Below the pieces are notes generated by a model. That model saw only the letters and a list, made by a program, of their open reading frames with translations. It was not told where the DNA came from and did not search any database. 35,397 nt of DNA from Alphaproteobacteria bacterium. GTDB lineage: Bacteria > Pseudomonadota > Alphaproteobacteria > RS24. Numbering within the stretch: the first letter of the stretch is position 1; the number at the start of each line of letters is the position of its first letter. The position numbers and the translations under genes were made by a program. Below are positions 25,958 to 34,601 of this stretch, in pieces. The stretch lies in NCBI GenBank assembly GCA_022426245.1, contig JAKMDW010000063.1:1-35397 (forward strand), written 5' to 3'.

Positions 25958-27289
25958 ATGACAGTGAATATCACATCTGCTTTCCGGATGGCGCCGTTTG
26001 GCCGCGCTGCATTGCTGGCGATGGCCGTTTTGCTGGCTCCGCTTTCAGCCCATGCCGCCCTCAAAATTGACATCACACAGGGCAATGTCGAGCCATTGCC
26101 GATTGCGGTGCTGGATTTTGATGGCGAGGGTACGGTGGGGCAAGATTTGGCAACGGTGATTGTTGCTGACCTTGAACGCTCCGGCCTGTTTCGTCCGGTT
26201 GACCGCGCGGCATTTATTGAGCGCAATATCGGCGTTAATGTGCGCCCGCGTTTTAATGATTGGCGGGTAATTAACGCGCTGGCGCTGGTGACGGGACGCG
26301 CTGTGCAGCATAGCGATGGGCGTCTGTTGGTGGAGTTTCGGTTGTGGGATGTGGTGGCCGAGGAACAAATGGCCGGTCTGCAATTTTTCACAACACCGGA
26401 AAATTGGCGGCGTATCGGCCATTTGGTTGCCGATGCGATTTATGAACGCCTGACCGGCGAGACCGGTTATTTTGATACGCGCATTGTTTATGTCTCGGAA
26501 TCCGGGCCGAAGAATAATCGTGTTAAAAAGCTGGCAATTATGGATCAAGACGGCTTTGCGCAAAGCGAATTGACCCGCGGCAGCGCGCTGGCGCTGACCC
26601 CGCGTTTTAGCCCAACCGCGCAAGAAATTACTTACCTGTCTTATTATCGCAATAAACCGCGCGTTTATTTGTTGAATATTGAAACCGGACAACAAGAAGT
26701 GGTCGGTGATTTTCCGGGCATGACCTTCGCGCCACGCTTTTCGCCCGATGGGCAGAAAATTATCATGAGCCTTGAGCGCAAGGGCAATTCCAATATTTAC
26801 ACGATGGATTTGCGGACGCGGGAAACCCGTCGCCTGACCTCTTCTTTGGCGATTGATACCGCGCCGTGTTACGCGCCCGATGGCAGTCAAGTTGTCTTCG
26901 AAAGCGACCGTATGGGTTCGCAGCAGCTTTATGTTATGGAAGCAGATGGCACAAATGTGCGTCGTATTTCTTACGGCGAAGGGCGTTATGCAACGCCGGT
27001 TTGGTCGCCACGGGGCGATTTGATTGCTTTTACCAAGACGTTGAATGGCCGATTTCTCATCGGTGTGATGAAAACCGATGGCAGTGGCGAGCGTATTTTG
27101 ACCGAGGGATACCATAATGAGGGCCCCGCATGGTCGCCAAATGGGCGGGTTATCGCCTTTTTTCGCGAAGGGCGGGGGGCCGATCAAGGTCCGACCTTGT
27201 GGACAGTGGACGTTACGGGTTATAATGAGCGACCGATTTCGACCCCCGGTTGGGCCTCCGACCCGGCATGGTCGCCGTTAATTCGTTGA
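25958..27289 (+). CDS. tolB: Tol-Pal system protein TolB
   Basis: A 443-residue periplasmic protein that binds Pal and TolA. It has a Sec signal peptide ending AHA|A at about residue 33, an N-terminal alpha/beta domain (IAVLDFDG to about 170) and a six-bladed beta-propeller. Each blade is marked by a [PA]-x-[FWY]-[SA]-P-x-G type repeat: RFSPTAQ, RFSPDGQ, CYAPDGS, VWSPRGD, AWSPNGR and a closing AWSP. Length is standard. GGAG precedes the ATG. It ends the tightly packed tolQRAB block; 116 bases separate it from pal. Confidence 0.96.
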   Translation: MTVNITSAFRMAPFGRAALLAMAVLLAPLSAHAALKIDITQGNVEPLPIAVLDFDGEGTVGQDLATVIVADLERSGLFRPVDRAAFIERNIGVNVRPRFNDWRVINALALVTGRAVQHSDGRLLVEFRLWDVVAEEQMAGLQFFTTPENWRRIGHLVADAIYERLTGETGYFDTRIVYVSESGPKNNRVKKLAIMDQDGFAQSELTRGSALALTPRFSPTAQEITYLSYYRNKPRVYLLNIETGQQEVVGDFPGMTFAPRFSPDGQKIIMSLERKGNSNIYTMDLRTRETRRLTSSLAIDTAPCYAPDGSQVVFESDRMGSQQLYVMEADGTNVRRISYGEGRYATPVWSPRGDLIAFTKTLNGRFLIGVMKTDGSGERILTEGYHNEGPAWSPNGRVIAFFREGRGADQGPTLWTVDVTGYNERPISTPGWASDPAWSPLIR

Positions 27290-27292
27290 GTA

Positions 27293-27336
27293 ATGCAATC
27301 GTAAACAAAATCTTTTAAATCAGCTTTGGATTGCAT
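27293..27336 (+). other. Inverted repeat between tolB and pal
   Basis: ATGCAATC (27293-27300) and GATTGCAT (27329-27336) are perfect 8-base complements with a 28-base loop, followed by TTGTGC and a run of seven T. It could be a weak terminator or a processing/attenuation structure separating tolB from pal. A TTGACT follows (27348-27353), but I found no matching -10. Confidence 0.35.
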
Positions 27337-27405
27337 TTGTGCTTTTTTTGACTAAGTTACGCAACAGGGACAGGCAAAAGGCCTGCGTATATTGAGGAGC
27401 TATCG

Positions 27406-27894
27406 ATGGGACAGTCGACAAAATCAAAAATTCTAATTGCCATGGCAGTGGCGGGTCTGACATTGGCCGGTTGCGCCTCAACAACAGAGCCTGCTTCTGT
27501 ATCGACGTCGACAGGGTCTGCGTCCGCGTCGGCGGCTTCAGCTGACTCTCAGTATTTGGTGCAAAATGTGGGTGACCGTGTTTTCTTCCAAACTGACCAA
27601 TCCAATCTTAACGGGTCGGCCCGTGCGACATTGCGTAATCAAGCGCAGTGGTTGTCACAAAATGGCAGCGTTAACCTGATTATTGAAGGCCACGCCGATG
27701 AGCGCGGCACACGCGATTACAACCTTGCATTGGGTGCGCGCCGTGCCAACGCTGTGCGCGACTTCCTGATTAGCGAAGGGGTGAACGGCAACCGCTTGCA
27801 AACCATTTCTTATGGTAAAGAGCGTCCAGTATCTTTGTGCTCGGAAGAGGCTTGTTGGTCGAAAAACCGCCGCGCGGTGGCGACCATTCGCTAA
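27406..27894 (+). CDS. pal: Peptidoglycan-associated lipoprotein Pal
   Basis: A 162-residue outer-membrane lipoprotein. Its lipobox LAGC places the acylated Cys at residue 23, a Ser/Ala/Thr-rich linker follows to about 48, and the OmpA-like peptidoglycan-binding domain contains VFFQTDQSNLN, IEGHADERGTRDYNLALG and RRANAVRDFL. It tethers the outer membrane to the wall and is moved by TolB/TolA at division. TGAGGAG lies before the ATG. A strong terminator follows 18 bases after the stop. Confidence 0.97.
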   Translation: MGQSTKSKILIAMAVAGLTLAGCASTTEPASVSTSTGSASASAASADSQYLVQNVGDRVFFQTDQSNLNGSARATLRNQAQWLSQNGSVNLIIEGHADERGTRDYNLALGARRANAVRDFLISEGVNGNRLQTISYGKERPVSLCSEEACWSKNRRAVATIR

Positions 27895-27912
27895 TTTCAT
27901 AAAAATCGATTT

Positions 27913-27938
27913 AAGGGCACCTTCGGGTGCCCTTTTTT
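27913..27938 (+). terminator. Intrinsic terminator after pal
   Basis: GGGCACC-TTCG-GGTGCCC (27915-27932) is a perfect seven-pair stem with a stable TTCG tetraloop, extended by AA/TT pairs and followed by TTTTTT. It is a textbook rho-independent terminator ending the tol-pal transcript. Confidence 0.93.
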
Positions 27939-27968
27939 CTGCCTTTTTTTTGCCGAAATAGACGCGCA

Positions 27969-27980
27969 TAGAATATCTGA
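27969..27980 (+). promoter_or_regulatory. Possible -10 element for leaderless cpoB mRNA
   Basis: TAGAAT (27969-27974) ends five bases before the cpoB ATG, and no Shine-Dalgarno sequence is seen. Transcription would begin at or next to the A of the ATG. The -35 region is only a T-rich tract, so the assignment is weak. Confidence 0.3.
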
Positions 27981-29056
27981 TGAAAACTTTTGCTGCATTG
28001 CTGACCGCCGCTTGTGTGCTGGTTTCGCCTGTATGGGCGCAATCCGGCCCACGTGTGCCGTCTGAGTTTGCACCGCGCGCTTCCGGCGATGAACCGGCGG
28101 GCGAGCGTGTTGCGGCATTGGAGCTGCGTTTAGCGCAGCTTGAACAATTGCTTGAGGCGCAGCGCACGCTGAACACCCGCAATCGCCTAGCTGAGACACA
28201 AACCCTCAAGCAGCGTCTTCAGGCTTTGGAAGCGCGGCTATTATCGCCGCAGGGCAATTTTGCTGCCCCGGCGTCTGCTCCTGCCCCCCAAAATGCGGCA
28301 ACCAGCGCGGCAACCAGCGCGGCGGCCGAGCGCGTGCAGTTTAACCAGTTGGTTGAAATGCTGCGGCTCTTGCAAGCGCAAACCGATCGCTTAATGATCG
28401 ATACGCAAAACATCACGCAGCGCCTTGATAAAGCGTCCTCGGATAATGAGTTTCGTTTTCAGTCCTTGGAAGGCGGCATGATGCGCGCCAATCAGGGCAT
28501 TTCATCTTCATCTGCCGAGCCGGAAGTCATCGGTTTTGTCAAAAAAGCGGCGCCTGTCGCAGGTCTGGTGGACGCCTCGGCAGTCATCGACGTCACTACG
28601 CCCCTGGTGGGTGAGGGCAATCCGGCCGATTTGGCCGATTTTGATGCTCCCGTGCGCGCGCCATTGGATGACCCGCAAGCGCTTTATGAGCGTGCTTTGT
28701 CTGATTTGCAGGCCGGTAATTATGGCGGCGCTCGGGTTGATTTTGCCTCATTGGTTGAGCGTTTCCCATCGCATAAAATGGCCGGCCACGCGCAATATTG
28801 GCTTGGCGAAACCTTTTACGTGCAACGTCAATATAAGCAGGCGGCGCAAGCCTTTTTGGTTGGATACACGACTTATGCGGCCAGCAAAAAAGCACCTGAC
28901 AGTCTTTTGAAACTGGGCATGACCCTGACCGCTTTGGGTGAAAAGAAAACCGGATGCGACGCGTTTGCCGAATTAAATGCAAAATTTCCCGATGCGCCGA
29001 CCGCGGTTGCCAAGCGCGCACAAATCGAGAAAAAACGAGCCGCCTGTGGTTCATAA
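27980..29056 (+). CDS. cpoB: Tol-Pal associated periplasmic TPR protein CpoB (YbgF)
   Basis: A 358-residue periplasmic protein coordinating peptidoglycan synthesis with outer-membrane constriction. The signal peptide ends VWA|Q at residue 20. Residues 42-90 form a Leu-rich coiled coil (LELRLAQLEQLLEAQ). An Ala/Pro/Thr linker follows, including a 12-base duplication (AATS-AATS), then a second helical stretch. The C-terminal TPR domain from about 235 contains DPQALYERALSDLQAGNY and HAQYWLGETFYVQRQYKQAAQAF. It lies beyond the pal terminator with no obvious ribosome binding site, so it probably has its own promoter. Confidence 0.9.
   Translation: MKTFAALLTAACVLVSPVWAQSGPRVPSEFAPRASGDEPAGERVAALELRLAQLEQLLEAQRTLNTRNRLAETQTLKQRLQALEARLLSPQGNFAAPASAPAPQNAATSAATSAAAERVQFNQLVEMLRLLQAQTDRLMIDTQNITQRLDKASSDNEFRFQSLEGGMMRANQGISSSSAEPEVIGFVKKAAPVAGLVDASAVIDVTTPLVGEGNPADLADFDAPVRAPLDDPQALYERALSDLQAGNYGGARVDFASLVERFPSHKMAGHAQYWLGETFYVQRQYKQAAQAFLVGYTTYAASKKAPDSLLKLGMTLTALGEKKTGCDAFAELNAKFPDAPTAVAKRAQIEKKRAACGS
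28295..28318 (+). repeat. 12-bp tandem duplication in cpoB
   Basis: GCGGCAACCAGC occurs twice head to tail (28295-28306, 28307-28318), in frame and encoding A-A-T-S twice in the linker between coiled coil and TPR domain. Confidence 0.8.
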
Positions 29057-29060
29057 AAAC

Positions 29061-30365
29061 ATGCCTGATAAATTGACAGCAGCGGCGCTGGTGCACCGCT
29101 TACAGCCTTTCGGTGCGGATGCTCATTTGGCCTTGGCCGTGTCAGGCGGTGGTGATTCAATGGGATTGCTGGCGCTGGCGGCTGAGGCGCAAAAACTTGA
29201 TTATGCGCCGCGTTTTTCGGTGCTGACGGTTGACCATAAACTACGCCCCGAAGCGGCGGCTGAGGCGGCACAGGTGGCCGCGGTTTGCCGTGCTTTAGGT
29301 CTGCCGCATACGGTTTTATCGGCAGATGAAAAACGATCAAAGACCGGCATTCAGCAGCATGCCCGCACATTGCGTTATCGGTTGATGGCAATCTGGTGTG
29401 CCGAACACAAGGCGCAAGCGCTGGTTGTGGCGCATCACCAAGATGACCAAGCGGAAACCGTATTGATGCGCATGGCCCGCGGCAGTGGTGTGAAGGGCTT
29501 GGGCGGTATGGCGCCGCGGCAAAAAATTCACACCGATGCTGGTCCTTTATTATTACTGCGGCCTTTTTTAACCGATGCCGGTGATGCGCTAAAAACCGTT
29601 GCAGCCGAAGCGGGCTTGCCGATTAATCATGACCCAAGCAATGATGATACGCGTTTTGAACGGGTGCGCTGGCGGCGCTTATTGCCCAAGCTGGAAGCAG
29701 AAGGTCTGGACGCAGCGACATTGGCTGAGCTGGCTGCAAACATGCGTCAGGCGCAGGCGGCGCTCGATAAAAAATTGACCGGATGGCTGGAAGGCTATGC
29801 CGATTGGCACGAATATGGTGTTTTATGCTTGCCCCGCACGCCGTTTGAAGCCCTACCACACGCGCATCAGCACCGCCTGCTTGGGCGCTTTGTGCAGTAT
29901 TTCGGGCAGCATGCGCACCCTCTCAAACGACGCAAATCAGAACGCGTGCTGCACAATATGACAAACACGCCGCATGGCGGCGCGGTGCTGGGTGGCACGC
30001 AAGTGAGATGGCGCAGCGATGTTATTTTCATGGGACGCGAAGCGGCGGCCTGCCCATCGCCGCTTTGGTTGCATGATGCAAATGGTGTTTGGGATAAACG
30101 TTTCAGCTTTACCTCAAATGGTGAGGTGGCAAATTTGCATCTGGCGGCCCTGGGGCAAGCGGGTGTGCAAGAAATGCGAAACCGAGGCGTGGTTTTCGAC
30201 AAAAAAATTCCGGCGGTCTATTTGGCCGCACTGCCCGGTTTATTTTCGGGAGCAGACCTCATTGATTGCCCTGTTTTGATGAAAACCCCCGGTAACATGA
30301 CGGATTTCTCCATTTCCGGCGTTTATTCTGGTAGCTTTTACTGCGACATTTTTGAGCAAGCATAG
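29061..30365 (+). CDS. tilS: tRNA(Ile)-lysidine synthase
   Basis: A 434-residue N-type ATP pyrophosphatase that attaches lysine to C34 of the CAU-anticodon tRNA-Ile, making it read AUA. The PP-loop is SGGGDSMG (28-35). [14 protein letters not shown] and [14 protein letters not shown] are the next conserved blocks, and the nucleotide-binding core ends with INHDPSNDD and RVRWRRLLP near residue 200. The C-terminal half is less conserved, as usual. The frame is open back to 28977 inside cpoB, but ATG 29061, four bases past the cpoB stop, is the sensible start. The cpoB-tilS-ftsH order is typical of alphaproteobacteria. Confidence 0.93.
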   Translation: MPDKLTAAALVHRLQPFGADAHLALAVSGGGDSMGLLALAAEAQKLDYAPRFSVLTVDHKLRPEAAAEAAQVAAVCRALGLPHTVLSADEKRSKTGIQQHARTLRYRLMAIWCAEHKAQALVVAHHQDDQAETVLMRMARGSGVKGLGGMAPRQKIHTDAGPLLLLRPFLTDAGDALKTVAAEAGLPINHDPSNDDTRFERVRWRRLLPKLEAEGLDAATLAELAANMRQAQAALDKKLTGWLEGYADWHEYGVLCLPRTPFEALPHAHQHRLLGRFVQYFGQHAHPLKRRKSERVLHNMTNTPHGGAVLGGTQVRWRSDVIFMGREAAACPSPLWLHDANGVWDKRFSFTSNGEVANLHLAALGQAGVQEMRNRGVVFDKKIPAVYLAALPGLFSGADLIDCPVLMKTPGNMTDFSISGVYSGSFYCDIFEQA

Positions 30366-30379
30366 AGGTAGGGGCAGGG

Positions 30380-30410
30380 CTGGAAAATCGGCTCGTGCGC
30401 GCCTATATTA
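30380..30410 (+). promoter_or_regulatory. Possible RpoH-like promoter for ftsH
   Basis: CTGG (30380-30383), 18 bases, then CCTATATTA (30402-30410) resembles the alphaproteobacterial heat-shock sigma pattern (CTTG, 17-18 bases, C-Y-T-A-T-n-T). It lies about 55 bases upstream of the ftsH start. TATATT (30404-30409) could equally be a sigma70 -10 with a poor -35. ftsH belongs to the heat-shock regulon in many bacteria. Confidence 0.35.
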
Positions 30411-30463
30411 AAAATAACGGAGTTGCTGCAAGCAATGTCCACGGACAAATTAAAGGTGAAACG

Positions 30464-32377
30464 GTGAATAGTATGAGAAATATTGCTGTCTGGTTGGTTG
30501 TCGGCCTAATGCTTTTTAGCCTGTTCAATGTGTTTCAGGGGCCTGCGGCGCAGACGTCGAACCGCAATATTAACTTCTCGCAATTTATTGCAGAGGTTGA
30601 TGCCGGCACGGTGGCTGCTGTGACGATTGAAGGTGATTCCATTACCGGTAATTATTCGGACGGATCTTCTTTCACCACTTATGCGCCGCCCAATGACCCG
30701 TCATTGGTGCAAAGGCTGCAAGAGCGCGGTGTTTCCATCACCGCAAAGCCGGATAGTTCTGGCTCACCGACACTATTGGGTGTTCTGATTTCATGGTTCC
30801 CTATGCTGCTGCTTATCGGGGTCTGGGTGTTTTTCATGCGCCAGATGCAAGGCGGCGGTCGCGGCGGCGCGATGGGTTTTGGCAAGTCAAAAGCCAAGCT
30901 GCTGAATGAGGCGCAAGGCCGTGTGATGTTTGACGATGTCGCAGGCATTGACGAGGCGAAAGATGATTTGCAGGAAATCGTCGAGTTTTTGAAAGACCCG
31001 ACCAAGTTCCAGCGTCTGGGTGGTCGTATTCCTAAAGGCGCATTGCTGGTCGGCCCTCCGGGCACCGGTAAAACGCTATTGGCCAAAGCCATTGCAGGCG
31101 AGGCCAATGTGCCGTTCTTCTCAATTTCCGGCTCAGACTTTGTCGAAATGTTTGTCGGTGTCGGCGCCAGCCGTGTCCGTGACATGTTCGAGCAAGCCAA
31201 AACCAATGCGCCCTGCATCATCTTTATCGATGAAATTGATGCGGTCGGTCGTCACCGTGGTGCCGGTCTTGGCGGCGGTAATGATGAACGCGAGCAAACG
31301 CTGAACCAGTTGCTGGTTGAGATGGATGGCTTTGAAGCCAATGAGAGCATTATTCTGATTGCTGCCACCAACCGTCCCGACGTGCTGGACCCGGCGCTGC
31401 TGCGCCCGGGCCGCTTTGACCGTCAGGTTGTGGTGCCCAATCCGGATATTATTGGCCGCGAGAAAATCCTCAAAGTGCATATGAAGAAAACGCCGCTGGC
31501 GACCGATGTGGATGCGCGCACGATTGCGCGCGGCACACCCGGATTTTCCGGTGCTGACCTTGCCAATCTGGTGAATGAGGCCGCTTTGCTGGCGGCGCGT
31601 CGGGCCAAACGTCTGGTGTCGATGCAAGAATTTGAAGACGCTAAAGACAAGGTGATGATGGGCGCAGAGCGTCGTTCTATGGTGATGACCGAGGATGAAA
31701 AACGTCTGACCGCCTATCATGAAGGCGGCCATGCTTTGGTGGCCTTGAATATGGAAGCCTCTGACCCGGTGCATAAGGCGACGATTATCCCGCGCGGCCG
31801 CGCGTTGGGCATGGTGATGCGCTTGCCTGAACGTGACCAGGTATCGGTCACACGCGGCAAGATGAAAGCCGATTTGGCCGTTGCGATGGGCGGACGCATT
31901 GCTGAGGAATTGATTTTCGGTGACGAAAAAGTGACCTCGGGTGCCTCGTCTGATATTCAAATGGCAACCAATATGGCGAAAGCTATGGTCACCCAATATG
32001 GCATGAGCGAAGAAATGGGCCCATTGGCCTATGGCGAGAACGAGCAAGAAGTGTTCCTCGGCCATTCTGTCGCGCAAAAACAAAACATGTCGGAAGAGAC
32101 ACAGCGACGCATTGATGCCGAAGTTCGCAAGCTGGTGGAAGAGGGTTATGAAATGGCCCGCAAAATCTGCAGCGAAAAAATGGAAGATTTGCACACCATC
32201 GCCAAAGGCTTGCTGGAATTTGAGACGCTGAGCGGTGACGAGATTATCGGCCTGCTTAAAGGCGACATGCCGCATCGTCCGGAGGATGATAATAAGCCGC
32301 AAAGCGGTGGTCCGGCGTCGCCATTCCCGACAACAGGCTCGGCCGGTGTCGGTGGCGCAGAACCGCAGGGCACTTGA
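30464..32377 (+). CDS. ftsH: ATP-dependent zinc metalloprotease FtsH
   Basis: A 637-residue inner-membrane AAA+ protease that extracts and degrades membrane and short-lived proteins. There are two membrane helices (about 6-25 and 104-125) with a periplasmic domain between, Walker A GPPGTGKT (197-204), Walker [10 protein letters not shown], the second region of homology ([20 protein letters not shown]) and the zinc site HEGGH (419-423). The C-terminal tail is Gly/Pro rich. The frame is open from GTG 30395. AAAGGTG places the start at GTG 30464, with ATG 30473 as alternative; the extra upstream codons are unlike FtsH N-termini. folP starts 16 bases after the stop. Confidence 0.96.
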   Translation: MNSMRNIAVWLVVGLMLFSLFNVFQGPAAQTSNRNINFSQFIAEVDAGTVAAVTIEGDSITGNYSDGSSFTTYAPPNDPSLVQRLQERGVSITAKPDSSGSPTLLGVLISWFPMLLLIGVWVFFMRQMQGGGRGGAMGFGKSKAKLLNEAQGRVMFDDVAGIDEAKDDLQEIVEFLKDPTKFQRLGGRIPKGALLVGPPGTGKTLLAKAIAGEANVPFFSISGSDFVEMFVGVGASRVRDMFEQAKTNAPCIIFIDEIDAVGRHRGAGLGGGNDEREQTLNQLLVEMDGFEANESIILIAATNRPDVLDPALLRPGRFDRQVVVPNPDIIGREKILKVHMKKTPLATDVDARTIARGTPGFSGADLANLVNEAALLAARRAKRLVSMQEFEDAKDKVMMGAERRSMVMTEDEKRLTAYHEGGHALVALNMEASDPVHKATIIPRGRALGMVMRLPERDQVSVTRGKMKADLAVAMGGRIAEELIFGDEKVTSGASSDIQMATNMAKAMVTQYGMSEEMGPLAYGENEQEVFLGHSVAQKQNMSEETQRRIDAEVRKLVEEGYEMARKICSEKMEDLHTIAKGLLEFETLSGDEIIGLLKGDMPHRPEDDNKPQSGGPASPFPTTGSAGVGGAEPQGT

Positions 32378-32393
32378 AGGCAATCCGCGTCTG

Positions 32394-33194
32394 ATGGCGC
32401 AAATTTTCGGAATACTCAATATCACCGCCGACAGTTTTTCTGACGGCGGTGATTTTTTAGCGCCCGACAAAGCGCTGGCGCAGGCGGAAAAATTGGTTGG
32501 CGATGGCGCGCATGTGCTGGATATCGGGCCGGCATCCAGCCACCCCGACGCAGGTGATGTGTCGCCAATCATTGAAATTGAACGGCTGGAAACTGTGTGG
32601 GCAGGGCTTAAAAAACTGGGCGCATCAATGAGTGTCGATAGTTTTCAGCCCGAAACACAGCGCTGGGCGATGGCGCAAGGGGCCGATTGGCTGAATGATA
32701 TTAACGGCTTTGCCGACCCGTCTCTATATGACGAACTGGCCGATTATGACGGCAAACTGGTTTTAATGCATGCCATTCAGGCGAAGGGCATTGCGACGCG
32801 CCAAGACGCGCCGGAAGGTGATATTTGGGCGCATATATTTCGGTTTTTCGAGGCGCGGCTGGCGGCGTTGAGCAAAGCCGGGGTGGAACAAGAAAAAATA
32901 ACGCTCGACCCGGGGATGGGCTTTTTCCTCGGCAATCAGCCCGAAACCTCCTTGGCTGTGCTGGCTGATCTTGACCGTTTGAAGGCGGCATTTGGCTTGC
33001 CGTTGCTGGTCTGCGTGTCGCGCAAGAGTTTTCTGCGCGCATTGTCGGGCGTGCGTGTCGAAGAAAGCGGGCCGATATCGTTGGCGGCAGAAATGATTGC
33101 GCTCGCGCAAGGGGTCGATTACATCCGCACCCATGACGCCCAGCAGCTTTCGCATGCCATGGCATTGCGTGACCGATTGGGAACAAAACTCTAA
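32394..33194 (+). CDS. folP: Dihydropteroate synthase, Sul-like type
   Basis: A 266-residue DHPS, which joins 6-hydroxymethyl-dihydropterin diphosphate and p-aminobenzoate in folate synthesis. The sequence departs from ordinary FolP and follows the Sul1/Sul2 resistance enzymes: GILNITADSFSDGG (6-19), LDIGPASSHPDA (42-53, where FolP has DIGGESTRPG), VDSFQPETQR (81-90), NDINGFADPSLY (101-112), LMHAIQ, FFEARLAALSKAGV, LDPGMGFFLG (171-180, where FolP has DPG-x-GFGK), PETSL, VSRKSFLRALSG and IRTHDAQ. I recognise these blocks from memory of Sul1/Sul2; no alignment was run. It lies between ftsH and glmM, in the same direction. The ATG at 32394 matches the family N-terminus; the ORF upstream overlaps ftsH. 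Base use looks native. Reduced sulfonamide sensitivity is inferred, not shown. Confidence 0.9.
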   Translation: MAQIFGILNITADSFSDGGDFLAPDKALAQAEKLVGDGAHVLDIGPASSHPDAGDVSPIIEIERLETVWAGLKKLGASMSVDSFQPETQRWAMAQGADWLNDINGFADPSLYDELADYDGKLVLMHAIQAKGIATRQDAPEGDIWAHIFRFFEARLAALSKAGVEQEKITLDPGMGFFLGNQPETSLAVLADLDRLKAAFGLPLLVCVSRKSFLRALSGVRVEESGPISLAAEMIALAQGVDYIRTHDAQQLSHAMALRDRLGTKL

Positions 33195-33257
33195 AAAGTA
33201 ATAAATTGCAACAGCTTGTGATTTGCGGCGGAGCAGCGGTTTGGGCCATATTAGGGC

Positions 33258-34601
33258 ATGATTAGAAAATATTTTGGAACCGACGGGATTCGTGGTCGGG
33301 TTAATGGCGAGACGATGACCGCGGATACTGCTTTGCGTTTGGGCACGGCGGCGGGGCGTTATTTCCGCCGTGGCGAGCATCGCCACCGTGTCGTTATCGG
33401 CAAGGATACGCGCCTGTCCGGCTATATGATTGAACCGGCGCTGGTGGCGGGCTTCACCTCTATGGGCATGGATGTGTTTTTGTTCGGCCCCATTCCGACC
33501 CCGGCCGTGGCTTTCCTCACCCGTTCTTTGCGGGCTGATATTGGCGTGATGATTTCCGCCTCGCATAATGCGTTTGAAGATAACGGCATTAAGCTGTTCG
33601 GCCCGGACGGTTTTAAGCTGTCTGATAATATCGAATATGAAATCGAGCAATTAATGGATGCACCGACCAGCGAGTTGGTGCCGTCGGCTGAATTGGGCCG
33701 CGCCAAGCGGATTGATGACAGCCAATCGCGCTATATTGAATTTGCCAAGCGCACTTTCCCGCGCGAATTGACGCTGGACGGCATTAAGCTGGTTGTCGAT
33801 TGTGCTAATGGTGCTGCCTATAAGGTCGCGCCCACCGCTTTGTGGGAGCTGGGGGCTGAAGTGGTGTCCATCGGCGTGCAACCGGATGGCTTCAACATTA
33901 ACCAAGATTGCGGCTCAACCAATACGCAGACACTGGCCGACAAGGTGCGGGCTGAAAAAGCCGATATTGGCATTGCGCTGGATGGCGATGCCGACCGGCT
34001 GATTATTTGTGACGAGAACGGCAACATGGTCGATGGCGACCAGCTGATGGGTGTGATTGCCGGAGACTGGCACCGCCGCGAGCTACTGACCGCGCCGGGC
34101 ATTGTCGCCACCATTATGTCGAATCTCGGGCTGGAGCGTTATTTGCAAGATAGCGGGCTGAGCTTGGCGCGCACGCAAGTGGGCGACCGCTATGTGGTGG
34201 AGCATATGCGCCAACATGGCTTTAATCTGGGCGGGGAGCAATCGGGCCATATGGTGATGAGCGATTTCGGCACAACCGGCGATGGCCTTGTGGCCGCGCT
34301 GCAAGTGCTGGCGGTGATGAAGCAGACCGAGCGTCCGGTTTCTGACCTGTGTCGGGTGTTTGAACCGGTGCCGCAAATTCTTGAGAATGTGCGCTTTAAT
34401 GCCGGTGTGCCGTTGGAAAATGAGGATGTTATTGCGGCCATTCGCGCCGGTGAGCAAAAGCTCGGCAATTCCGGCCGTCTGGTTATTCGCAAATCCGGCA
34501 CTGAGCCGCTCATTCGCGTGATGGGCGAGGGTGATGATGCTGTGCTGGTGCAAAATGTGGTGGCCGAGATTGTCGGCACCATTCAATCGGTCGCTGCGTG
34601 A
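33258..34601 (+). CDS. glmM: Phosphoglucosamine mutase
   Basis: A 447-residue enzyme converting glucosamine-6-phosphate to glucosamine-1-phosphate for UDP-GlcNAc and hence peptidoglycan and LPS. It has the start [11 protein letters not shown], the phosphoserine loop [14 protein letters not shown] (Ser102), the metal loop DGDADR, the sugar-binding GGEQSGH and the phosphate-binding C-terminal [15 protein letters not shown]. The gene is complete. AGGG is very close to the ATG (spacing 1-2), so initiation may be modest. It is 63 bases downstream of folP, and its stop overlaps the GTG start of thiD. Confidence 0.97.
   Translation: MIRKYFGTDGIRGRVNGETMTADTALRLGTAAGRYFRRGEHRHRVVIGKDTRLSGYMIEPALVAGFTSMGMDVFLFGPIPTPAVAFLTRSLRADIGVMISASHNAFEDNGIKLFGPDGFKLSDNIEYEIEQLMDAPTSELVPSAELGRAKRIDDSQSRYIEFAKRTFPRELTLDGIKLVVDCANGAAYKVAPTALWELGAEVVSIGVQPDGFNINQDCGSTNTQTLADKVRAEKADIGIALDGDADRLIICDENGNMVDGDQLMGVIAGDWHRRELLTAPGIVATIMSNLGLERYLQDSGLSLARTQVGDRYVVEHMRQHGFNLGGEQSGHMVMSDFGTTGDGLVAALQVLAVMKQTERPVSDLCRVFEPVPQILENVRFNAGVPLENEDVIAAIRAGEQKLGNSGRLVIRKSGTEPLIRVMGEGDDAVLVQNVVAEIVGTIQSVAA

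Noticed and set aside
26045-27187. 380-codon minus-strand open frame opposite tolB
   Set aside because: Shadow of tolB; no recognisable domain and a biased composition typical of antisense frames.
32235-32393. Longer N-terminus for FolP
   Set aside because: The extra codons overlap ftsH in another frame and are Arg-rich; Sul/FolP proteins start at the F-G-I-L-N block reached from ATG 32394.
31133-32572. 479-codon open frame on the minus strand opposite ftsH and folP
   Set aside because: It is antisense to two well-conserved genes, is rich in His, Gln and Arg as expected from the reverse of GC-biased codons, and matches no family pattern.
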